From contig NZ_CM001792.1 in the NCBI RefSeq assembly GCF_000340475.1, positions 49,116 to 113,115 on the forward strand: 64,000 bases of DNA. The letters run 5' to 3'. Positions 51,525 to 60,977 of the stretch are shown here, piece by piece. The DNA is from Oceanobacillus kimchii X50. Its GTDB lineage: Bacteria > Bacillota > Bacilli > Bacillales > Amphibacillaceae. Position numbers and translations under genes: made by a program. The notes below the pieces were generated by a model. That model was given only the letters and a program-made list of their open reading frames with translations. It was not told the DNA's origin and did not search any database. The first letter of the stretch is position 1, and every line of letters begins with the position of its first letter.

Positions 51525-52568
51525 ATGGAAGTCTTTGACGTTACGATTGTTGGTGGTGGTCCAGCTGGTTTATATTCTGCTTTTTATAGTGGTTTAAGAG
51601 AAATGAAAACAAAAATCATTGATTATCAGGCAGAATTAGGTGGAAAGGTGCATATTTATCCTGAGAAAGTCATTTGGGATATTGGTGGATTAACTCCAAT
51701 GTCAGGTGAAAACGTGATAAAGCAAATGGTAGAACAAGCAATGACGTTTGATCCAACTGTTGTGTTAAATGAAAAAGTCGAATCCATTGATAAAAATGAG
51801 ATGGGATTATTTCAATTACATACCGCATCTGGAGAGATTCATTATTCAAAGACAATCATTGTAGCAGTTGGTGGCGGCATTCTACACCCTAAAAGATTAA
51901 ATATAGAAGGTGCAGAAAAATATGAAGTGACGAATCTAAACTATAAAATAACATCTTTACAACGTTACAAAGATAAACGAGTAATTATCTCTGGTGGCGG
52001 AAATTCTGCCGTTGACTGGGCAAACGAGCTAGTTGATATTGCGAAAAGTGTTTATCTGACATATCGTAAGGATGTTTTGTCCGGACATGAAGCACAAGTG
52101 ACAAAACTAATGCAAAGTTCAGCGGAATGTTACTTTAATTGTTCAATCACAAAACTTATCTCTGAAAATAATCAGTCTATCGAACACGTGGAGTTAACTA
52201 ATCATGAATCTGGAGATATCTTAGCCCTTCCAATTGATGAGGTCATCATAAATCATGGATATGACAGAGATATTGATTTGCTAGACAATAGTCCCTCCCT
52301 AGGAATAGAGATAAAAGATGGTTACTTTGTGGCGGGTTCGCCAAATAGCGAATCCTCCGTCCCTGGAATATATGCAGCTGGAGATATACTTCATCATGAA
52401 GGGAAGCTTCATTTAATTGCAGGTGCTTTTCAAGATGCTGCAAATGCAGTAAACCAAGCGAAAAAGTATATTGACCCAATGGCAAATAACTTTGCGATGG
52501 TATCTTCCCACAATGAAATGTTCAAAGAACGTAATGAAAAGATTAAAGCATCAGCTGCAACTGTATAA
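51525..52568 (+). CDS. Ferredoxin/flavodoxin--NADP reductase, thioredoxin-reductase-like (YcgT/YumC type)
   Basis: 347 residues. FAD site VTIVGGGPAGLYSAFYSGLR at 6-25, NADP site VIISGGGNSAVDWANELVDI near 154-173, and C-terminal FAD motif GIYAAGDILHHEGKLHLIAG near 289-308. There is no CxxC between the domains, which separates it from thioredoxin reductase. The upstream Fur-like box suggests a role in iron acquisition, as reported for YcgT (siderophore reduction). Exact electron acceptor not known. Confidence 0.9.
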   Translation: MEVFDVTIVGGGPAGLYSAFYSGLREMKTKIIDYQAELGGKVHIYPEKVIWDIGGLTPMSGENVIKQMVEQAMTFDPTVVLNEKVESIDKNEMGLFQLHTASGEIHYSKTIIVAVGGGILHPKRLNIEGAEKYEVTNLNYKITSLQRYKDKRVIISGGGNSAVDWANELVDIAKSVYLTYRKDVLSGHEAQVTKLMQSSAECYFNCSITKLISENNQSIEHVELTNHESGDILALPIDEVIINHGYDRDIDLLDNSPSLGIEIKDGYFVAGSPNSESSVPGIYAAGDILHHEGKLHLIAGAFQDAANAVNQAKKYIDPMANNFAMVSSHNEMFKERNEKIKASAATV

Positions 52569-52687
52569 AGGGAAACTGTACGCTGTAGCTCTCACGAGTG
52601 ACTGATGAGTCTCTAAGTATTCTATTCTCAACTAGGATACAAGAGTAATTTAATATCTTCCCAACACAAATTTTCATGTAGTATTTT

Positions 52688-52722
52688 TAGAGACATGCAG
52701 AGTTTTTCTGCATGTCTTTTAA
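52688..52722 (+). terminator. Terminator after the reductase gene
   Basis: AGACATGCAGA / TCTGCATGTCT perfect 11-bp stem followed by TTTT. Confidence 0.85.
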
Positions 52723-52797
52723 TTTAACTTAAATAATTTCACTTTTTATTGTAGTATGAAAAAGTAATCGAATTTTTCAAAAAAGGGGGATTCTCCA

Positions 52798-53964
52798 TTG
52801 TTAAAAAAGCTATCTTCACAAAATGATGAAATCTATCAATTATCGGCATTTGCATTTCAGTATGAATTAACACCGGAAAGATTAGAAGAAAGAAAAAAGG
52901 AAAAACGAAAGGAAGCAGTATGGGGTTGGATGGAAGATGATCGTTTGGCAGCAAAGCTTCATATCGTTCCTTTAGAAGTCTCTGTACATGGTAAGCCAAT
53001 TAAAATGGGAGGTATATCTTCAGTTGCTACGTGGCCAGAATTTCGTCGAAAAGGCATTGTGCGAAAATTACTTCAACATGCTTTGCAGGAAATGAAGAAG
53101 GAAGGACAAGTACTATCCTACTTACATCCATTCTCTATACCATTTTATCGTCGGTTTGGTTGGGAGATTACCTTTGATGAGAAGGAATACATTATTCCAA
53201 TGCATCATTTTAAAAGAGATTGGCAGCTAGATAGTGGTATGATACGACGAATGCAGAATAATGATGTTACATCGATAGTAGAAACAATTTATGAAAAATA
53301 TACAAAACAATTTAACGGAATGCTTCTGAGAGATCTCCACTGGTGGGAGCATAAAATTTTATCTAAAGAGAAGTTAATTGCCGTTAGCTATGATCCACAA
53401 GGCGAACCAGATGGATATATTCTGTATGAAGTTAAGAAAAATATACTAGAAGTAGAGGAACTCATACACCTTACGCTAGCGAGTAGACAACGTTTACTCC
53501 ACTTTATTTCGAATCATGACTCTATGGCAAAAGAAGTAAAAATGGTTGCTGCTGGTCACGATGCACTGCCATTATTATTGGATGATCCACGTTTTGAACA
53601 AAAAGTCAGCCCGTATTTTATGGCAAGAATTGTCGATGTCTCTAAATTTCTACAGCAATATCCATTTTTAGCACCTATGGGAGATTTAACAATTAATTTG
53701 GAGATTATAGATGATTTTGTAGAATCAAATTCTGGCACGTATCGACTAGAAAGTAATAATAAACAGATCTATGTAGAAAAGAAGTCTAAAGAAGCAACTT
53801 TATCGGTTTCCATCACGATACAACAGTTAGCATCGATTTTATTAGGGTACAAACGTCCGATAGAGTTAATGGAGATAGGTCTAATCCAAGGAGAGCAACA
53901 ACAAATTGAAACACTTGACCGCATAATTCCACAAACCAAACCATATTTTGCTGACTTTTTCTAA
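52798..53964 (+). CDS. Eis-like GNAT acetyltransferase
   Basis: 388 residues, TTG start after AAAGGGGGA. GGISSVATWPEFRRKGIVRK is the acetyl-CoA loop (residues about 73-92), then FYRRFGWE closes the first GNAT half. A second GNAT-like half and a C-terminal sterol-carrier-like domain (SVSITIQQLASILLGYKRP) follow, the three-domain Eis layout. Some relatives acetylate aminoglycosides; substrate here unknown. Confidence 0.87.
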   Translation: MLKKLSSQNDEIYQLSAFAFQYELTPERLEERKKEKRKEAVWGWMEDDRLAAKLHIVPLEVSVHGKPIKMGGISSVATWPEFRRKGIVRKLLQHALQEMKKEGQVLSYLHPFSIPFYRRFGWEITFDEKEYIIPMHHFKRDWQLDSGMIRRMQNNDVTSIVETIYEKYTKQFNGMLLRDLHWWEHKILSKEKLIAVSYDPQGEPDGYILYEVKKNILEVEELIHLTLASRQRLLHFISNHDSMAKEVKMVAAGHDALPLLLDDPRFEQKVSPYFMARIVDVSKFLQQYPFLAPMGDLTINLEIIDDFVESNSGTYRLESNNKQIYVEKKSKEATLSVSITIQQLASILLGYKRPIELMEIGLIQGEQQQIETLDRIIPQTKPYFADFF

Positions 53965-54081
53965 TAGGTCTTCACGACTATTGTTGTCAAATTAATGAAA
54001 ATTTCATAGTATTTCATCAGTTATTAAGGTAAAATGACAACTAGAAGAAAAGAATGGATAATGCAAAAGGAATGTGACGAA

Positions 54082-54756
54082 ATGACTTATTATGCGCGTT
54101 TGTTTCGAATGATTTCTCAGACAAAAGATGAAAGTTTTCGACTAAATAAAGCAGAGGAAGTACGAGGGTTATGGAAGATAACAGTCACCTTATCACTTGT
54201 ATCAATGATTATCTACGGAATAATGGCTTTTTTAGGTGTTGGTTCCGAGGAAATATCTAAAAACGGAATATGGTTAAGTTCTTTTGATTTTGAAGCTAGT
54301 AAACTTTGGTTTGTGTTAGGCAGAATGGTCTATGGGCTTCTGTTTGCGGCGATCGTTATTTTTTTACCATCTCTATTATTCTATTTACTGACAGGAATTT
54401 CTTATAAAAAGCTAATTATTATTCAACATACTGCGTTAATAGTTTTTTTAATAGAGCGATTATTATGGATTCCTTTGGCTTTACTTGCTGGGTTAAGTTG
54501 GTATGTATCTCCGCTCTCATTTGGAATAATTGCTTCTTACATAACTAATATTTCCTGGATTGTTTACTTTTTTGGAGCGATATCATTATTTCAATTATGG
54601 ATTATATACTTTCAAGCAAATTTTTTGGCGAAGTATTCCGATGTGAGAAACCGTTTTGTTTGGTTAAATGTTATTTTAATTCACTTCTTAGGATGGGTTG
54701 TTGCAAGTGTTTTAGCAAATGTTGATTCATACATCATAAGTGGGTGGTTTGGATGA
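54082..54756 (+). CDS. YIP1-family membrane protein (YknW-like)
   Basis: 224 residues from ATG 54082 (earlier in-frame ATGs at 54034 and 54061 lack a good RBS). Five hydrophobic segments; MTYYARLFRMISQTKDESFR at the N-terminus is typical of Yip1/YknW. Stop overlaps the following membrane-fusion gene. In B. subtilis YknW works with YknXYZ, an exporter protecting against SdpC toxin; the Y and Z subunits are not in this window. Confidence 0.72.
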   Translation: MTYYARLFRMISQTKDESFRLNKAEEVRGLWKITVTLSLVSMIIYGIMAFLGVGSEEISKNGIWLSSFDFEASKLWFVLGRMVYGLLFAAIVIFLPSLLFYLLTGISYKKLIIIQHTALIVFLIERLLWIPLALLAGLSWYVSPLSFGIIASYITNISWIVYFFGAISLFQLWIIYFQANFLAKYSDVRNRFVWLNVILIHFLGWVVASVLANVDSYIISGWFG

Positions 54757-55991
54757 GGAAATATAAGAAGCATATATTGTGGTTTTCGATTACTGTGTTT
54801 GTTGTAGTGAATTTTGTTCTCGTTTTATTTGATAAAGAAGAAAAAATAGATCGTGTATCATTTGTACATAGCTGGACAAATAGCCATGAGGCAGATCTTG
54901 TAGAAATGTTATATAAGCCTGGTGTGATTGACGTGGCCGGTGAAGAGCACATCTATTTTGATACAACCAGTGGTGTATTTCAAGAGTTTATGGTGCAGGA
55001 AGGGGATATGGTGACGAGTGGTGAGCCATTATTCTCCTATGAAGTCCAAAGTTATTATGAAACGGAAGTAAATTTGAATCAACAGGTGTCTCAAGTAGAA
55101 GGGGAACTTGCAGCTATACAGTCTGCTATCACACAAATGGAAATGTTTCAAATTCCTGAAGGTGCTACTGGTACACCAAGTGATGTGACACTAAATGAAG
55201 AAGAGCTTGAAATTAAATTCCCACAGAACACCGTAGAGGCAGAATTGTTACGGCAACAATACCTGATTGAAAAAGAAAACGAACTCTCTCAGAAAACAGC
55301 GGAATTACAGAGTCTAGAAGCACAGTTAATGGAATTACAATCATCTGGGAATGTAATCACTGTAAATAGTCCTTTTGATGGTCGAATAAGTGAGATAAAA
55401 GACAGTTTAGAAGATCCTGTAATTACCATACAAGATACAACACTTCAAGTTGATGGAGAATTTACGGAAGAAGAACGAACAAAGGTGGAGGCAGGACTTG
55501 CCACACAAATGGAAATAAATGAACTACCAATAGCGCTAGAGGGTACAATAAATGAAGTAAGTGATCACCCAAAAGAAGTAGGTTTAGAATCAGCAAGCGT
55601 GTACCCATTTTCCGTATCGATAGCGGAAGAGGATCCAGAAGTTTTAGAGGCACTGCTTCCGGGTTACCATGCTGAAATAGGAATTATCATGGAAGAAGCA
55701 TTAAGTGCCACTACCTTATTTGAAGATTCGATTTTTACGAATCATGTATGGAAGTTGCATACGAATGGACAACTTATGAAGAGCCCAATTGAGACTGGGT
55801 TACATGTTGATGAACAAGTAGAAGTTGTACAGGGGGTAGAAGTTGGTGATGTTGTTGCGAATCAACCTTCTTCTCAATTCCGACATGAAGCTACATTCAT
55901 TACTCCTATCCAAGTAAAAGAATTGTCGAAGTCATCTTTTACTTGGAATCAATGGGCAAGAAGCTTTGTTACAGGTATATTATCAAGATAA
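54753..55991 (+). CDS. HlyD/YknX-like membrane fusion protein
   Basis: 412 residues. One N-terminal membrane anchor (about 7-24), a barrel-sandwich half (FQEFMVQEGDMVTSGEPLFS), a long coiled coil (about 105-205), then the second half TVNSPFDGRISEIKDSLED and beta-barrel domains. Overlaps the YIP1 gene by 4 bp (ATGA). An exporter adaptor without an ATPase or permease next to it. Confidence 0.85.
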   Translation: MRKYKKHILWFSITVFVVVNFVLVLFDKEEKIDRVSFVHSWTNSHEADLVEMLYKPGVIDVAGEEHIYFDTTSGVFQEFMVQEGDMVTSGEPLFSYEVQSYYETEVNLNQQVSQVEGELAAIQSAITQMEMFQIPEGATGTPSDVTLNEEELEIKFPQNTVEAELLRQQYLIEKENELSQKTAELQSLEAQLMELQSSGNVITVNSPFDGRISEIKDSLEDPVITIQDTTLQVDGEFTEEERTKVEAGLATQMEINELPIALEGTINEVSDHPKEVGLESASVYPFSVSIAEEDPEVLEALLPGYHAEIGIIMEEALSATTLFEDSIFTNHVWKLHTNGQLMKSPIETGLHVDEQVEVVQGVEVGDVVANQPSSQFRHEATFITPIQVKELSKSSFTWNQWARSFVTGILSR

Positions 55992-56034
55992 TAAAAATCC
56001 AAACTGGCATCGATAGTCGGTTTGGACTTTTTTT
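55992..56034 (+). terminator. Terminator after the membrane fusion gene
   Basis: AATCCAAAC / GTTTGGACT stem, T run of seven. The loop includes a CATCGATAGTC stretch. Confidence 0.75.
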
Positions 56035-56200
56035 GGAATGTAGCCTTTTATGGGCGGAAACTTGGTGGATAAAGATTACTACAGACTTGGCAGTAGGAAC
56101 TGTTAGCGAAAGGCAAGGCATCCGTTCATTGGCCCAAAATTTTGTTTTGTTCCAGCCTCCCACCGTGGGCGCTTACCACGTTTTTAGCTTGCACTCATGA
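56035..56200. repeat. Intergenic GC-richer segment, probable repeat remnant
   Basis: Non-coding 165 bp with higher GC than its surroundings. On the minus strand it reads GGAGGCTGGAACAAAACAAA, then GGCCAATGAACGGATGCC. This resembles dispersed intergenic repeats seen in Bacillaceae (GAGGCTGGGACAAAA type). No ORF is credible here. Confidence 0.4.
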
Positions 56201-56202
56201 AT

Positions 56203-57051
56203 TTATATATCCGCTGCATGAGAATACGCAGGATCTTCTGCTGTTTTTTTCTGATGATACATTACATTAATAATACCGCCAATAAGAAGGATTATCCCCG
56301 TCAAGAAGAACCAAATCATTAAAATGATGACACCGCCTAGACTTCCATACATATTTGAATAATTTCCAAAGTTTGATACATAAATAGAGAATCCGAATGA
56401 AATGATAAGCCAGAGGATACTAGCTGTTAAGGTTCCAGGAATAATATGTTTCACTGGAAGTGTTGCATTTGGTGCAAAACGATATAGCGTTAGCAATAAT
56501 AGTGTAATTATTGCAATACTAATTGCAAAACGTGAAATTTGTAGAATCCATTCAAACGATGCATTAATCCCAGCAGTAGACATAATCATTGTTAGAATGA
56601 CATCCCCAAAAACTGGTAGTATAATAGCTGTAATAACTGCAAAAATCATTGCAATAGTAAGTCCAAAGGCAATTGCTCTTGTCTTTATAAATGAGCGAGT
56701 TTCTTCTACTTCGTAGGATTCATTCGATACTTTAATGAATGCATTAATTCCGTTGGAAGCAGACCATAAAGTTCCCAAGATACCAACTGTTAATAAGCCA
56801 CCACGAGGTGTCTCTACAAGGCTCACGATATTATCTTGGAACGTGTTCGCTAGCTCTTCAGGTAGTATAGAAGAAATAAATTGTATTGCATCCTGTGGAC
56901 TTATATTAAAATAAGGAATAATAGCAAAAGCTACTACCAGTAATGGAAAAACAGATAATAAAAAGTAATAAGCTAATGAAGCTGCAAGTAATGGTACATC
57001 ATCATCTTTAAATTTAGTCATAAACGTTTGCACATTGGATTTTATCTTCAT
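56203..57051 (-). CDS. YihY/BrkB-family membrane protein
   Basis: 282 residues from the ATG at 57051, where GGAGG lies 8 nt upstream (57066 is an earlier in-frame ATG). Six hydrophobic segments; DDDVPLLAASLAYYFLLSVF, GGLLTVGILGTLWSASNGIN and MYGSLGGVIILMIWFFLTGI are family signatures. Often misnamed RNase BN; function not established. Confidence 0.9.
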   Translation of the reverse strand: MKIKSNVQTFMTKFKDDDVPLLAASLAYYFLLSVFPLLVVAFAIIPYFNISPQDAIQFISSILPEELANTFQDNIVSLVETPRGGLLTVGILGTLWSASNGINAFIKVSNESYEVEETRSFIKTRAIAFGLTIAMIFAVITAIILPVFGDVILTMIMSTAGINASFEWILQISRFAISIAIITLLLLTLYRFAPNATLPVKHIIPGTLTASILWLIISFGFSIYVSNFGNYSNMYGSLGGVIILMIWFFLTGIILLIGGIINVMYHQKKTAEDPAYSHAADI

Positions 57052-57188
57052 TGGGTCAACCTCCATATTTGGTACTATATGGAACCTATACCCATTCCGT
57101 AATAAGATTAATCTTACTTAGAGATAGGAAACGTTTTATTTCTGTAGACAGGTGGTATAATATTGTCTAAGAGGAGGGAATTTTACAT

Positions 57189-57647
57189 ATGGCTGTCATT
57201 TATGTTGGAATTTTGTTCATCGCTATCGCATTTGCAATTGTGGCCTGTTATGCGGCATTCGCATTAAGTCGTTTTTCAGATACAATGCGATCGCTAGGCA
57301 GATCGATGACGGAATTAGAAAAAGAAATGCATTATATTACACCTCAATTGACGGAATCACTGCAGGAAGCAGATAAATTGGTCGATGATATTAGTGAAAA
57401 AGTGAAAGCGACAGATAGTGTGTTTGATCACGTAGAAGATGTGGGTACTTCGGTACAAACGATGAACCAGTTATATCTACAACAAAAGGAAACACTGTCT
57501 GAAGCGGAATTAGAAAAGAAATTACAACCATTTATAACAGGAATCACGTGGAGCGAAGCGTTTATGCAAGTATTTAAAACGTATCGAACAGGAAAAGGAT
57601 CGTCTATGAACGATTCTTCTACTGTAAATACAGGAAGAGAGGGATAA
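57189..57647 (+). CDS. DUF948 membrane-anchored coiled-coil protein 1
   Basis: 152 residues. N-terminal membrane helix (about 3-25), then a coiled coil (DTMRSLGRSMTELEKEMHYI, TESLQEADKLVDDISEKVKA) and a polar tail. Matches DUF948 general-stress-type proteins. Starts an operon of three genes with 4-bp gaps or overlaps. Confidence 0.82.
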   Translation: MAVIYVGILFIAIAFAIVACYAAFALSRFSDTMRSLGRSMTELEKEMHYITPQLTESLQEADKLVDDISEKVKATDSVFDHVEDVGTSVQTMNQLYLQQKETLSEAELEKKLQPFITGITWSEAFMQVFKTYRTGKGSSMNDSSTVNTGREG

Positions 57648-57651
57648 GTAA

Positions 57652-58101
57652 ATGACGTTAATCGGCATAGGTGTCATTATTATTGGAGTAGCGGCTATTA
57701 TTTTGGCTATTTTTATCGGACATACGTTAAATAACTTGGCTAGTGTATTAAGTGGAGTAGATAAAACGGTTCAAAAATTGCCGGAACAATTGGACGGGAT
57801 TTTTAAAGAAACAGGAGATATGATTCATGAAAGTAATCAAACATTGGCAGATGTTAATGATAAATTACAGCAATTGAGTCCCCTTTTCTATATGGTTGGA
57901 GATGTAGGAAATGCAACAAGAAAATTCTCCTCTTCTTTAGTAGATGTAACCGATTCTGTAAAAGCTCGTACAGAAGCAGGGAGAGATATTGCTGATAAGA
58001 ATAATCTTGGTGGTTTGTATGGTAGCTTTGCATTAGGTTACTATTGGTTGAAAAAACGCAGAGAAATGAAGCGTGAGGAAAGAGATTACACCAATGAGTA
58101 A
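57652..58101 (+). CDS. DUF948 membrane-anchored coiled-coil protein 2
   Basis: 149 residues; IGIGVIIIGVAAIILAIFIG as anchor, then LSGVDKTVQKLPEQLDGIFK and IHESNQTLADVNDKLQQLSP. Same architecture as its two paralogues here. Overlaps the YtxH-like gene (ATGAGTAA). Confidence 0.83.
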   Translation: MTLIGIGVIIIGVAAIILAIFIGHTLNNLASVLSGVDKTVQKLPEQLDGIFKETGDMIHESNQTLADVNDKLQQLSPLFYMVGDVGNATRKFSSSLVDVTDSVKARTEAGRDIADKNNLGGLYGSFALGYYWLKKRREMKREERDYTNE

Positions 58102-58315
58102 GCGTGGGAAGAAAGCTGCTATCGCTACAAGCGCAGCACTGGGGGCTTCATTAGGATGGGTGGTCAGTTCATACATTTCCAACAAACGTTCTTTATCGGA
58201 GAATCGACCATTATTAGAACGATTGAAAGACTTTGAACAGCAACTCTATACAGATGGATTTGAAAAGGCGAATGACCTACAAGGTATTCGCCAAGAAGTG
58301 GAAAATCGTATCTAA
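58094..58315 (+). CDS. YtxH-like small membrane protein
   Basis: 73 residues. KRGKKAAIATSAALGASLGW followed by SSYIS forms the single N-terminal hydrophobic helix; the remainder is charged (RPLLERLKDFEQQLYTDGFE). Similar to YtxH, which accompanies DUF948 proteins in the B. subtilis ytxGHJ operon. Confidence 0.68.
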   Translation: MSKRGKKAAIATSAALGASLGWVVSSYISNKRSLSENRPLLERLKDFEQQLYTDGFEKANDLQGIRQEVENRI

Positions 58316-58321
58316 GAAAAT

Positions 58322-58379
58322 ATGTTAAAAAAAGCTAAACGATTGCCGGGTTATCGGCTACAATCGTTTAGCTTTTTTA
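58322..58379. terminator. Bidirectional terminator
   Basis: AAAAAAGCTAAACGATTG / CAATCGTTTAGCTTTTTT, 18-bp perfect stem with 15-nt loop between convergent genes. Confidence 0.9.
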
Positions 58380-58415
58380 AATAAATATGTTCTAACCTTA
58401 TCTTAATATGTTTTA

Positions 58416-58829
58416 TTATTTATTTCGTGTCGCTAGGAAATAACCAATGGTTGCTAGGCCATAAATGCCTTGTAAGTTTTTACTCCCAATCATTGCGTTC
58501 GCTTCTTCTGTTTTTTCTTGAAGTCCATCGGCGGTTTTTAATACAGAAGAAGTTAATCGATTGGTCGCACGACCAGCATCTCCTATTAAATGAAAGATGG
58601 GTGATAGTTCTTTAATTTGTTGATTTACTTGCTGTAATGTGTCGATTCCGGTTCCAAGAACGTCTGTAGCTTGAGACGTAATAGTCTCTACTGTTTCCGG
58701 TAATTGGTCTGTCGTTTTTTGGACGCTTTGGAATAAATCAGCTAGTTTCATTAATGGCTTAAATAGTGCTCCAGCAATTCCTAAAAATGCTATACCAATA
58801 ATTATAAGGCCAATTCCTATCCATATCAT
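58416..58829 (-). CDS. DUF948 membrane-anchored coiled-coil protein 3
   Basis: 137 residues from ATG 58829 (GGAGGG upstream). IWIGIGLIIIGIAFLGIAGA anchor, then SVQKTTDQLPETVETITSQA and LQQVNQQIKELSPIFHLIGD, clearly paralogous to the gene at 57652. Divergent copy on the other strand. Confidence 0.82.
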   Translation of the reverse strand: MIWIGIGLIIIGIAFLGIAGALFKPLMKLADLFQSVQKTTDQLPETVETITSQATDVLGTGIDTLQQVNQQIKELSPIFHLIGDAGRATNRLTSSVLKTADGLQEKTEEANAMIGSKNLQGIYGLATIGYFLATRNK

Positions 58830-58993
58830 GAGTGTTTCCCTCCGTTTAAGTAATTCTTTGATTAATCGATACCACTGTGTTTGTAGAAGTAAACCTACCT
58901 CGTAAATAGCATACCACAAATGTTAAGTCATAAACTGCAATCTTGTCCCATAAATTTAGTAAAAGAGAAGTCAAAGGAAGGGGCACAAAATAT

Positions 58994-59725
58994 ATGGGAA
59001 GAAAAAAGAAAATTGCTTTTTGGCTATTAGGTGTATTTTTACTTGCGTACTTATTACAATACCCAATAAATGAGACAAATATGACAGCAAATCAAGGGTG
59101 GACGTTACCCCTTACCGGAAAAACAATTGTGATCGACCCTGGGCATGGTGGGCCTGACGGAGGAGCGGTTGGGTCCGATGATACAGAAGAGAAAGACATC
59201 GCTCTAGAAGTATCGAAACTTATTCAGTCTTATTTGCAACAACAAGGAGCAGTTGTTTATTTAACCCGGGAACAAGATAAAGATTTAGCTGCAGAAGACA
59301 CAAGTGGACTAGCTCGAAGAAAATCCGAAGATATTCGAAATCGTTTGAAGTTTATTCACGACAAAGAGCCAGACTTTTTTTTATCCCTACATTTAAATGC
59401 ATTACCCTCGACAAAATGGCGAGGTGCACAAACGTTTTATTATCCAACAAATGGTGAGAATAAGCATTTAGCCACGATGATTCAACAAGAAATCATACGA
59501 AATTTAGAAAACACAAATCGATCACCTTTAGCGTTAAATAGCATGTATTTACTAAAACATGCCGAAGTTCCGGGAGCTTTGGTGGAAATAGGGTTCTTAT
59601 CTAATGTGGAGGAAAGAGAATTGTTAAAAGACCAAGATTATCAACGAAAAATGGCGGCAAGTATTTATGAGGGAATTTTACGATATGCGACAGAGGAGCC
59701 TGAAAGAGAAGAGGAAACAAACTGA
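58994..59725 (+). CDS. cwlD: Spore cortex amidase CwlD
   Basis: 243 residues. N-acetylmuramoyl-L-alanine amidase needed with PdaA to form muramic-delta-lactam in spore cortex. Membrane/signal segment 5-25, then amidase_3 motifs VIDPGHGGPDGGAVG, EKDIALEVSK, FFLSLHLNALPS and LVEIGFLSNVEERELL. ATG 58994 is chosen because it follows AAGGGGC and gives a normal signal segment; an upstream in-frame start at 58943 lacks one. Confidence 0.95.
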   Translation: MGRKKKIAFWLLGVFLLAYLLQYPINETNMTANQGWTLPLTGKTIVIDPGHGGPDGGAVGSDDTEEKDIALEVSKLIQSYLQQQGAVVYLTREQDKDLAAEDTSGLARRKSEDIRNRLKFIHDKEPDFFLSLHLNALPSTKWRGAQTFYYPTNGENKHLATMIQQEIIRNLENTNRSPLALNSMYLLKHAEVPGALVEIGFLSNVEERELLKDQDYQRKMAASIYEGILRYATEEPEREEETN

Positions 59726-59814
59726 AACCGTCACCATATTGCATATTACTTAGATTTTCTGTGTTTTGTGTTATACTAGCAGGTGGATACAAACACAAGG
59801 GATGGTGATGTTCA

Positions 59815-60873
59815 ATGCTAACAAAAGAGAGGGTTGTAGAGCTATTAAGCTCTGTTAAAGATCCTTTTTTACATATAACATTGGAAGAAACTGGGGGAAT
59901 TAAGTCAGTTACGGTTAAGGAAGACAAGAAACATATCAGCGTGAAGATTGGTATTTCCAAGACTAATACAGCAGAACAAATGGAATTACAACAAGAAATC
60001 GTTGGTATCTTGAAGCGTGATGGGGCAAATACAGTAGGGCTTCGATTTGAAGCACTTCCAGATGAAGTTATTCAAAAATATCAACCTGCAGCAGAGAAAG
60101 CGAAAGAAGCTACTCTCATGGGTGGTAATTCAAATACAAAATTTATCGCAGTAGCGAGTGGTAAAGGTGGCGTAGGTAAGTCTACGGTAACCGTAAACTT
60201 AGCAGTATCTTTAATGCGATTAGGTAAAAAAGTTGGAATTATTGATGCCGATATCTATGGGTTTAGTGTTCCTGATATGATGGGTGTGGAGAAAAGACCT
60301 GTTGTACGAGGGGAAAAAATTATTCCCGTAGAACGTTTTGGAGTAAAAGTAATTTCCATGGGCTTCTTTGTAGAAGATAACTCACCGATTATTTGGCGAG
60401 GCCCAATGCTTGGTAAAATGATTAATAGTTTCTTCTCTGAGGTAGAATGGGGAGAATTAGATTATCTGCTATTAGACTTACCTCCAGGTACAGGTGATAT
60501 CGCAATGGATGTACATGAGTTATTACCTACGTGTAAAGAAGTAATTGTAACTACACCACATCCAACAGCTGCTTTTGTAGCAGCACGTGCTGGCCAAATG
60601 GCACTAAAAACAGACCATGAAATTCTTGGTGTGGTTGAGAATATGGCTTACTTTGAAAGTAAAACAACCGGAGAGAAAGAATATGTATTCGGTAAAGGTG
60701 GAGGCAAAAAACTTGCTGACGTATTAAAAACAAAAGTATTAGGACAACTACCTCTACAACAACCTTATGAAGAAGAGGATGTTTTTGCACCTTCTGTGTA
60801 TCAAGAAGATCATCCAATTGGAAAAGAATATCATAAGATAGCAGCTAAAGTAATTGCCAAGATGGAAGAATAA
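59815..60873 (+). CDS. salA: Mrp/NBP35-type ATP-binding protein SalA
   Basis: 352 residues. DUF59 (FeS-assembly P) N-terminal domain 1-90, then the deviant Walker A GKGGVGKS at 116-123, IIDADIYGFSVPDM, LDLPPGTGDIAMDVHELLP and a C-terminal NTPase. In B. subtilis SalA (YbaL) represses scoC transcription; homologues elsewhere carry Fe-S clusters. No CxxC motif was seen, as appropriate for SalA. Position between cwlD and gerD is the conserved one. Confidence 0.93.
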   Translation: MLTKERVVELLSSVKDPFLHITLEETGGIKSVTVKEDKKHISVKIGISKTNTAEQMELQQEIVGILKRDGANTVGLRFEALPDEVIQKYQPAAEKAKEATLMGGNSNTKFIAVASGKGGVGKSTVTVNLAVSLMRLGKKVGIIDADIYGFSVPDMMGVEKRPVVRGEKIIPVERFGVKVISMGFFVEDNSPIIWRGPMLGKMINSFFSEVEWGELDYLLLDLPPGTGDIAMDVHELLPTCKEVIVTTPHPTAAFVAARAGQMALKTDHEILGVVENMAYFESKTTGEKEYVFGKGGGKKLADVLKTKVLGQLPLQQPYEEEDVFAPSVYQEDHPIGKEYHKIAAKVIAKMEE

Positions 60874-60925
60874 AGTGAAACTTCATTTAGTGAGGGGTTA
60901 CAACCCGTTACATGCGGGATAAAGA
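60871..60925 (+). repeat. AAGTGAAACTTC intergenic element, copy 2
   Basis: Begins at the salA stop codon: TAAAGTGAAACTTCATTTAG, then GTGAGGGG and CCCGTTACATGCGGGATAAA. Related to 46879-46932. Confidence 0.6.
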
Positions 60926-60927
60926 AT

Positions 60928-60960
60928 TAGGGTGTCCTGATTGATGGCGGGCACCCTATT
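60928..60960. terminator. Terminator between salA and gerD
   Basis: AGGGTGTCC / GGGCACCCT stem around TGATTGATGGC, between convergent genes. Confidence 0.7.
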
Positions 60961-60977
60961 CTCATATCCAATTGGTA

